Source of the DNA: GCA-003244245 sp036494005
Lineage (GTDB): Bacteria; Actinomycetota; Actinomycetes; Mycobacteriales; Pseudonocardiaceae
Reading direction: 5' to 3'
NCBI GenBank assembly: GCA_036494005.1
Contig: DASXOV010000140.1
Location: 1-28,020 of the forward strand
DNA length: 28,020 nt
Part shown: piece after piece, positions 22,729-28,020 of the stretch
Layout of the letters: the number at the start of each line of letters is the position of its first letter
Position numbering within the stretch: position 1 is the first letter of the stretch
The notes under the pieces: generated by a model
Told to the model about the DNA's origin: nothing
The model's database searches: none
The model's input: the letters and a program-made list of their open reading frames with translations, nothing else
Translations under genes and position numbers: made by a program

Positions 22729-23988
22729 TCAGGTCACGACTGCCCGCGCCGCCGTCCGTTCGGTGCCGAACCGTACGCCCTTGGCCTCCCGGCCGACGGC
22801 GGTGAACAGGGCGAGCAGCGCAAGGGTCGGCACCATGGTGGCGGCCAGCGCGAACGGGTAGCCGTGGCCGGCGGCCAGCGCCTGCTGGATGGGCAGGTTG
22901 AAGGCCGCAAGACAGTTGCCGAGCTGGTAGGTCACCCCGGGATAGAAGCCACGGATCGCATCCGGTGACATCTCGGTCAGATGCGCCGGGATCACCCCCC
23001 ACGCGCCCTGCACCAGGACCTGCATCAGAAACGCACCCAGGCACAACCAGCCGGCTGTGGCGGAATAGGCGAAGATCGGCACCAACGGCAGTGCGAGCAC
23101 CGCGCACAGCACTATCGTGCGACGACGGCCCAGGCGATCGGACAGCGTGCCGAATGTGATGCCACCGATCACGGCGCCGATGTTGTAGATCACCGCGATC
23201 CAGGTGGCGGTGGTGGCGGACAGCCCGATGCCCTGCTTGAGGAATGTGGGATACAGATCCTGGGTGCCATGACTCATCAGGTTGAACAGGGTCATCAGCA
23301 CGACCAGATACCCGAAGCGGCGCAGCACACCGCGGTTGAGCAGCACGTCACGCAGCGAGGTCCGGTCGGCCTTGAGTCGCTGCTGAGTGGACTCCCAGAC
23401 CTCGGACTCCCTGACCCGGGCCCTGATCAACAGACTGATCAGGGCGGGCACGATGCTGAGCGCGAACAACCAGCGCCAGGACAACCCCAGCACCGAGTGC
23501 ACCAGCAGAAAGGCCAGCGAGGCGAGCAGATAGCCCATGGGATAGCCCTGTTGGAGCAGGCCGGAGAAGAACCCCCGCCGGCGGATCGGGATCTTCTCCA
23601 TGGCCAAGGCGGCGCCCAGTCCCCACTCCCCACCCATACCGATGCCGTAGAGCAACCGCAGCACCAGCAGGACGCTGTAGTTCGGCGCGAAGGCACACAG
23701 AAAACCGACCACCGAGTAGAAGCAGACGTCCACCATGAGCGGAACACGCCGGCCGACCCGGTCCGCCCATAACCCGAACAGCAACGCGCCCACCGGCCGC
23801 ATCAACAGGGTGACCGTGGTCAGGAACGCCATCCGGGTGAGCGAAACGCCGAATTCCTTGCCGATCTCGGCGTAGACCAGCACCACCAGGAAGTAGTCGA
23901 AGGCGTCCATCGCCCAGCCCAGCAGAGCGGCCAGGAACGAATTACGCTGATCCGCGGTGAGCCGTTCCCGGGATGCCGCCGTGCTCAT
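22729..23988 (-). CDS. MFS transporter, 12-TM metabolite:H+ symporter type
   Basis: This 419-aa protein has 12 predicted helices, with GLWADRVGRRVPLMVDV between helices 2 and 3 and GTLSDRLGRRRTIVLC between 8 and 9. The opening NSFLAALLGWAMDAFDYFLV and the YGIGMGGEWGLGAALAMEK segment are those of the symporter group that includes sialic-acid, lactate/JEN-type and shikimate carriers. It would import an organic acid with protons; the substrate is not readable. The start is ATG 23988 with GAGGAAGGG 8 nt upstream. A tandem 18-bp repeat lies just upstream of the ribosome-binding site. It runs alone on the minus strand. Confidence 0.9.
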   Translation of the reverse strand: MSTAASRERLTADQRNSFLAALLGWAMDAFDYFLVVLVYAEIGKEFGVSLTRMAFLTTVTLLMRPVGALLFGLWADRVGRRVPLMVDVCFYSVVGFLCAFAPNYSVLLVLRLLYGIGMGGEWGLGAALAMEKIPIRRRGFFSGLLQQGYPMGYLLASLAFLLVHSVLGLSWRWLFALSIVPALISLLIRARVRESEVWESTQQRLKADRTSLRDVLLNRGVLRRFGYLVVLMTLFNLMSHGTQDLYPTFLKQGIGLSATTATWIAVIYNIGAVIGGITFGTLSDRLGRRRTIVLCAVLALPLVPIFAYSATAGWLCLGAFLMQVLVQGAWGVIPAHLTEMSPDAIRGFYPGVTYQLGNCLAAFNLPIQQALAAGHGYPFALAATMVPTLALLALFTAVGREAKGVRFGTERTAARAVVT

Positions 23989-24005
23989 CGCGAGCGCCCT
24001 TCCTC

Positions 24006-24041
24006 TCTCGACTCAACCCGGCGTCTCGACTCAACCCGGCG
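24006..24041. repeat. Tandem direct repeat, 2 x 18 bp, upstream of the MFS symporter
   Basis: TCTCGACTCAACCCGGCG is present twice in perfect tandem (24006-24023 and 24024-24041), 18-53 bp before the symporter start codon. Its place in the 5' region makes a protein-binding or leader role possible; recent slippage is the alternative. Confidence 0.85.
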
Positions 24042-24182
24042 TCACCTGCTGCGAGCAGTGTCGCCGGACGCGGTGGCCGCCAAGCAACGACTCGGTCGAA
24101 TTCCCACTGATTTATCACCCACCCGGGTTACGGTGGCTTCGGTGTACCGGACACGTTCGTGGTCGACGGTCCCGCACCCCCT

Positions 24183-24614
24183 TCACAGCGCTGCGCGGAC
24201 CTGGGCGGCAACGTGGTCGAGGTCGGCGCGAGACGCTCTCCGCTGGCCCGGATGCAACCGGAACGGATCATCCGTGTAACGCGGGAACACGTGCAGATGG
24301 ACGTGGAACACCTCCTGCCCGGCCGCCTCCCCGTCGGCGAGGAACAGGTTGACACCCTCGCAACGCAGACCGGTCCTCCGTAACGCCGCGGCGAGACGCT
24401 GGGCGACGGCGAACATCAGCCTCCCGTCGAACTCGTCCAGGTCCGCCAGGCCTGCGCAGTGGGTCTTCGGGACCACCAGCAGGTGGCCGGGGTTGACCGG
24501 GTTGAGGTCGCAGAAGGCAACGAGCCTTTCGTCCTCGTGGACGATGCTCGCGGCGGCTTCCCGAGAAAGGATGTCGCAGAACACGCAGTCCATCCGGGAA
24601 GTCTGCCGGATCAC
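24183..24614 (-). CDS. HIT-family hydrolase
   Basis: This 143-aa histidine-triad protein has the catalytic motif HVHLHVFPR (His104, His106, His108), the N-terminal CVFC pair (Cys10, Cys13) that binds zinc in many HIT proteins, and NPGHLLVVPKTH. HIT enzymes hydrolyse adenosine phosphoramidates or dinucleoside polyphosphates; which one cannot be read. Two starts are possible: GTG 24614, which overlaps the upstream multicopper-oxidase stop as GTGA, and ATG 24593 (MDCVFCDI), which matches the usual family start. Neither has a clear ribosome-binding site, so coupling to the broken upstream frame may matter for expression. Confidence 0.9.
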   Translation of the reverse strand: MIRQTSRMDCVFCDILSREAAASIVHEDERLVAFCDLNPVNPGHLLVVPKTHCAGLADLDEFDGRLMFAVAQRLAAALRRTGLRCEGVNLFLADGEAAGQEVFHVHLHVFPRYTDDPFRLHPGQRRASRADLDHVAAQVRAAL

Positions 24615-24916
24615 CTGTGGCTCATGCCACCGTCGGTCATGTCGGTGACGGTGACCACGAACGGCCGCATCATCTCGGTGTCCTCGTGCTCGACGATGTG
24701 GCAGTGATAGACGTAGCGGCCCTCATCGGTGGCGTTGACGAACCGCCACAGCTGCCACTGTCCGATCTGCGGCCGCAGCGCTATCCGGTCGTAGAAGGAC
24801 ACCCGGGTGCCGGACCGGGCCGGGTCGCTCGTCGCCCAGCCCGCAATGCGGTACCGAACCGGGGCGCTCTCGCCCGGTAACTGGAGCTCGATAAATCCGA
24901 GCCCGATAATGAAGAG
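24611..24916 (-). pseudogene. Multicopper oxidase, C-terminal remnant with internal deletion
   Basis: The end is unmistakable: YVYHCHIVEHEDTEMMRPF carries the HCHxxxHxxxxM copper ligands of the third cupredoxin domain. Upstream, LRPQIGQWQLWRFVNAT is the beginning of that domain. The two pieces join directly at NAT-DEGRY, so the middle, which should contain the HPxHLH ligands, is missing without loss of frame. Everything before about 24916 (the other two cupredoxin domains) is also absent; further upstream the frame reads as unrelated sequence through the hairpin and the phosphoesterase gene. The product could not form a working copper centre. Its TGA overlaps the HIT start as GTGA. Confidence 0.75.
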
Positions 24917-24942
24917 CGATCGGTATGGCGGGGCACCGGATG

Positions 24943-24976
24943 GTGTGCGGAACGACGTCGCCGTCGTTCCGCACAC
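24943..24976 (-). terminator. Strong hairpin terminator of the phosphoesterase gene
   Basis: GTGTGCGGAACGACG (24943-24957) and its exact complement (24962-24976) form a perfect 15-bp stem with a 4-nt loop, 26 nt after the phosphoesterase stop. No U-tract follows. The perfect symmetry would also act in the other direction. Confidence 0.7.
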
Positions 24977-25001
24977 CCACGCCGGCGTCACTCTGCTGCG
25001 A

Positions 25002-25862
25002 TCACTGCCACGAGTCGGTGATCGACGTGGCGCTGCAACTGTTGGCCACGCAGGGAAGGGAGTACGCGTCCTCCATCGTCCGCAGGACATTGTAGTGCGT
25101 GATGTGCTCCGAATAACTGCCGACCTTGACGTGCTGACCGTAGAACACGGTCGCGATCTGGTTGCTCTGGCTGCTGTCGTCCTCGTCGAAGGTGACGACG
25201 AGCAGGCTGTTGTGTGTCTTCGCCCACTGCGCGTAGCCGTCGATGTTGTTCTTCAGCCAGGTGTCCCCGGTCGAGACACTGCAGTCGTGCATGTCGTTGC
25301 ACAGATTCGGGACGACGAGCGACACGGTCGGCAGGGTGCTGTAGTTAGTGGGGAAGCGGCTGAACCGCAGGTTGCTCGATGAGGGGACGTTGGTGAAGTT
25401 GACCCACGGGTTGTGCTTTCGGGCGTACTGTCCGCTGGTGCAGCCGGTGTAGCCGTCAGAAGGCATGCTCTCCGAGTAGCCGGTGAAGGTGTCACCGGCC
25501 GCAATCAACTGCTGGCCGAGGTTGCCGCTGGAATAGGTGTGCGGACAGGAGTCGTTGGTGAGTCCCTGGGTCGACCCGGAGAACAGGGCCAGGTAGTTCG
25601 GTTCGCTCGGGTGAGTCACCGCGAAAGACTGGGTGAACTTCGCTCCTCCGTTCGCCAGGGAGTTGATGTAGGGAGCCGACGAGCTACCGATGATCTCGTT
25701 GTAGGAATGGTTCTCCATCACGACGACGACGACATGGTCCGGCCGGGGAACGCCGGTCGCTGCCTGCGCCGGGGCAGCCGAGTATGTCGGCCCGGCGATG
25801 AGGAAGCTCGAAATGCTCACAGCGACTGCGGCAAGAGCACCGGCCATTCTGGTGATCCGCAC
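25002..25862 (-). CDS. Secreted phosphoesterase (PF04185 acid phosphatase / phospholipase C family)
   Basis: This 286-aa preprotein has a signal peptide (RITRMAGALAAVAVSISSFL then a cut near AQA-ATG, about residues 34-36). The mature part opens DHVVVVVMENHSYNEIIG, with THPSEPNYLALFSGST and VVTFDEDDSSQSNQIATVF. These are the metal-binding and catalytic blocks of the alkaline-phosphatase-superfamily phosphoesterases that include AcpA acid phosphatases and bacterial phospholipases C. At this length a phosphatase is likelier than a phospholipase. Cysteines late in the chain (LCNDMHDC, SLPCVANSC) could form disulfides outside the cell. The start is GTG 25862 with GAGGAGG 5 nt upstream; the frame is open to 26012 without support. 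Confidence 0.9.
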   Translation of the reverse strand: MRITRMAGALAAVAVSISSFLIAGPTYSAAPAQAATGVPRPDHVVVVVMENHSYNEIIGSSSAPYINSLANGGAKFTQSFAVTHPSEPNYLALFSGSTQGLTNDSCPHTYSSGNLGQQLIAAGDTFTGYSESMPSDGYTGCTSGQYARKHNPWVNFTNVPSSSNLRFSRFPTNYSTLPTVSLVVPNLCNDMHDCSVSTGDTWLKNNIDGYAQWAKTHNSLLVVTFDEDDSSQSNQIATVFYGQHVKVGSYSEHITHYNVLRTMEDAYSLPCVANSCSATSITDSWQ

Positions 25863-26371
25863 AAAATCCTCCTCGGGAACGGAAACGGACAATTCTCCGA
25901 CAGCGGACGGACCCGATCGGCCCGACGCTGGAATATCCAGTACCCAGCCCCGACGGAAGGACCGGCCGAGTAAAGTGGACGATGGCAGGACTGGGTGACA
26001 AACGGGTAGCACCCGATGAAAACCTGACCAATGCTGGGAGAATCGGGGTTTCGGCGGTCATTCCCGGATTCGCTATGCGCGGCGCTAACGCGGGCAACGC
26101 GATCCCCGGCACGCATCTCAGCGGTGCCGGTGATGGTCATCGCGCGTAACGGCAGGGCCGCAGGGAGCGACTACCTCTCGGGCAGCCACCGACAGGTAGC
26201 CACCAACACACGTTGCCCGGACCGCCCGCTCCCGACGACACCGGCATGAGCGCCTGCTGGGACAGCCCGCAGGGCAACATCGGTAAATCAGGCGAGGAAT
26301 GGTCGTTCGACTGCTGTACTGTCAGTGAAGTGGAGCAGGTCCCTCCGCCTAATCCCCCCGAAGGATCTCCG
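25863..26371. other. Divergent intergenic region, phosphoesterase / DHA2 exporter
   Basis: About 500 bp. No protein-like frame is seen apart from a 42-codon in-frame extension of the exporter (from ATG 26246) that lacks a ribosome-binding site. Small hairpins are present: CGGGT-AGC-ACCCG (26003-26015) and CTACCT/AGGTAG (26171-26199, 17-nt loop). TACTGT at 26317-26322 could be a -10 box for the exporter, but no matching -35 was found. Confidence 0.5.
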
Positions 26372-26401
26372 ATGAGCACCGCGTCTCCGATGAGCACTGC
26401 C
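26366..26401 (+). repeat. Tandem 18-bp repeat duplicating the exporter start codon
   Basis: TCTCCGATGAGCACCGCG (26366-26383) is followed head-to-tail by a copy differing at two positions (C to T, and the final G to C). Each copy carries an in-frame ATG (26372 and 26390), so the protein begins MSTASPMSTAP. The first ATG keeps GAAGGA 6 nt upstream. Confidence 0.8.
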
Positions 26402-28020
26402 CCGAGCACCACGGTGACACCACCACCGCCGTCCGACGAGCATCCGGATCCGCACCATGCGCGGCGCTGGCTGATCCTCGGGGTCATCGGCGTCGCGCAG
26501 CTCATGGTGATCCTCGACGCCACGATCGTGAACATCGCCCTGCCGTCGGCCCAGCGTGATCTCGTCTTCTCCGACGCCAACCGGCAATGGATCGTGACCG
26601 CGTATGCACTGGCATTCGGCAGCCTGCTGCTGTTCGCGGGCAGGTTGTCCGACCTGTTCGGCCGCAAGATCGCCTTCATGGTCGGCTTGGCGGGCTTCGC
26701 GGCAGCGTCGGCTCTCGGCGGGGCGGCGGGCAACTTCGAGGTGCTGGTGACCGCCCGTGCGACGCAGGGTGCCTTCGGCGCGCTGCTCGCACCGGCCGCG
26801 CTGGCGTTGCTGGCCACCACATTTCCGGAAGGTCCGGATCGGGGAAAGGCGTTCGGTATCTTCGGAGCGCTCGCCGGGACCGGTGGCGCCATCGGCCTGC
26901 TGCTCGGCGGGGTACTCACCGAGTACCTGAGCTGGCGCTGGTGCATGTACGTCAACCTGGTATTCGCCGGGGTCGCCTTCGTCGGTGCGGCCGCGCTGTT
27001 GCACCAACGGAGCCGGGGCACGCAGCGGCCGCGCCTCGACGTGCCGGGCACGGTGGCCGCGTCGGCGGGCTTGTTCTGCATCGTGTACGGCTTCTCGAAT
27101 GCCAATATCCACTCGTGGGGCTCCCCGTTGGCCTGGGGCTTCCTCGCCGGTGGCGTGGTGCTGCTCGTCGTCTTCGTGCTGATCCAGCTCCGGGTGAGGC
27201 ATCCGCTGCTGCCGATGCGGGTGGTGCTGGACCGCAACCGCGGTGGGGCCTATCTGACGGTGCTGCTGATCGGCGTCGGGATGTTCGGCGTATTCCTGTT
27301 CCTGACCTTCTACATGCAGCTGAACCTGCACTTCTCTCCCATCAAGACGGGTCTCGCGTTCCTGCCGATGGTCGCTGCCCTCATGGTCTCGGCGATCAGT
27401 TCGACGGCCGCACTGCTGCCCAGGTTCGGGCCCAAACCGCTGGTCTCGATCGGGATGACGGCGGCTGCAGTTGGGATGTTCTGGTTGTCCTACCTGACGG
27501 TCAGCAGCACATACGCGGCGAATGTCCTGCCGCCGCTGCTCGTCACCGGCCTCGGCCTCGGCCTGGCGATGGCACCGGCGATGCAGACCGCCATCGTGGG
27601 CGTGCAGCCCTCCGATGCCGGCGTCGCCTCGGCCACCGTGAACACGATGCAGCAGGTCGGCGGCTCGGTCGGTACCGCACTGCTGGCCACCATCGCGGGC
27701 CACGCGGCGACCGACTATCTCAGCAGCCACCGGCCCGGCCCGCAGATCTTCGCCCAGGCAGCGGTGCACAGTTACACGACCGCCTTCACCTGGGGTGCGG
27801 CGATCTTCCTGGTCGGCGCCGTGATCTGCGGTTCCATCCTGCGCTTCGGTGTCCAGGTACCCGTCGCAGCCGGCCCTCTCGCCGCTGCGCCCCAGTTGGA
27901 CGTCCCGGACATGTCCGCGCAGCCGGTCGACGCCGGCACACCTGCGCCCGCCACGACCCCGGTCCGCCCCGGCCCTGCCGCACCCGCGACCCGTCGTCCA
28001 GCGGTGCTGGGCTACGTCCG
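26372..28020 (+). CDS. DHA2-family (EmrB/QacA) antiporter, 3' end outside window
   Basis: At least 549 residues are visible, without a stop before the right edge. After a Pro-rich start come LILGVIGVAQLMVILDATIV and NIALPSAQRDL (motif D1, helix 1 of DHA2 pumps), AGRLSDLFGRKIAFM (motif A) and APAALALLATTFPEG, with 14 helices ending near GAVICGSILRFG. It would export drugs or metabolites against protons. It is less close to the other two DHA2 proteins than they are to each other. After helix 14 a Pro/Ala-rich linker of about 50 residues leads to PAVLGYVR at the edge, which could begin another soluble C-terminal domain. The start is ATG 26372 (GAAGGA upstream); ATG 26390 and 26246 are alternatives. 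Confidence 0.9.
   Translation, partial: MSTASPMSTAPSTTVTPPPPSDEHPDPHHARRWLILGVIGVAQLMVILDATIVNIALPSAQRDLVFSDANRQWIVTAYALAFGSLLLFAGRLSDLFGRKIAFMVGLAGFAAASALGGAAGNFEVLVTARATQGAFGALLAPAALALLATTFPEGPDRGKAFGIFGALAGTGGAIGLLLGGVLTEYLSWRWCMYVNLVFAGVAFVGAAALLHQRSRGTQRPRLDVPGTVAASAGLFCIVYGFSNANIHSWGSPLAWGFLAGGVVLLVVFVLIQLRVRHPLLPMRVVLDRNRGGAYLTVLLIGVGMFGVFLFLTFYMQLNLHFSPIKTGLAFLPMVAALMVSAISSTAALLPRFGPKPLVSIGMTAAAVGMFWLSYLTVSSTYAANVLPPLLVTGLGLGLAMAPAMQTAIVGVQPSDAGVASATVNTMQQVGGSVGTALLATIAGHAATDYLSSHRPGPQIFAQAAVHSYTTAFTWGAAIFLVGAVICGSILRFGVQVPVAAGPLAAAPQLDVPDMSAQPVDAGTPAPATTPVRPGPAAPATRRPAVLGYV

Noticed and set aside
24111..24170. A short frame reading ITHPGYGGFGVPDTFVVDG that recalls a thioredoxin-like (TlpA/ResA) strand-turn motif
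   Set aside because: Only about 19 residues between a stop and the HIT gene, with no CxxC or neighbouring homology; chance similarity cannot be excluded.
1..28020. A complete biosynthetic gene cluster, defence island or mobile element
   Set aside because: No integrase, transposase, terpene cyclase, NRPS/PKS, toxin-antitoxin or restriction gene was seen; the neighbouring enzymes do not form a pathway that can be closed from this sequence.

Overview
The window is 28 kb of visibly high-GC DNA from an actinobacterium, most likely a member of the Mycobacteriales (the Mycobacterium/Nocardia/Gordonia group). This rests on a close SigD-type sigma factor, a mycobacterial IdsB-like polyprenyl synthase, a mycothiol-enzyme-type (TIGR03086) protein, frequent GTG/TTG starts, and TANNNT boxes placed 6-7 nt before start codons, as in leaderless transcripts. 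No rRNA, tRNA, CRISPR array, insertion sequence or phage gene was seen. All family assignments come from reading the proteins; no database search was run.

Layout. 1-5 kb: a rifampicin-phosphotransferase-family enzyme (minus) diverges across about 0.9 kb of AT-richer DNA from a lone IdsB-like polyprenyl diphosphate synthase. 5-6.7 kb: a frameshifted EamA exporter diverges within 26 bp from a CGNR zinc-finger protein. 6.7-8.8 kb: two tandem ECF sigma genes (the second sigD-like, no anti-sigma gene) diverge from a TetR regulator, and the shared intergenic region holds three TGTAC-type dyads. 9.2-10.7 kb: a translationally coupled pair of tiny genes (75-aa acidic protein, 66-aa zinc ribbon), a SAM methyltransferase and a small basic protein.

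10.9-16.2 kb: the minus-strand operon SDR reductase - hemerythrin - TIGR03086 protein diverges from the plus-strand operon DHA2 exporter - dienelactone hydrolase - DUF6295-like protein. A perfect 14-bp palindrome lies in the shared region. This is the most coherent functional block and suggests detoxification or efflux of an unidentified small molecule. 16.2-20.3 kb: CBS-domain protein, an 86-aa helical protein, a Bacillus-like EPSP synthase (aroA), an unrecognised 182-aa protein, a cysteine-free HesB/IscA-like protein and a flavodoxin-fold reductase.

20.3-28 kb: a second DHA2 exporter, paralogous to the first, carries a carboxypeptidase-regulatory-like tail. It faces a broken alpha/beta-hydrolase remnant. 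Next come a 12-TM MFS symporter, a HIT protein coupled to the remnant of a multicopper oxidase, a secreted phosphoesterase, and a third DHA2 exporter running off the right edge. Three broken genes (EamA, hydrolase, multicopper oxidase) and several 16-18-bp tandem duplications suggest this accessory region is being remodelled. No single new multi-gene system is proven. The strongest leads are the sigma/TetR dyad cluster, the exporter with the fused tail, and the cysteine-free HesB-like protein.
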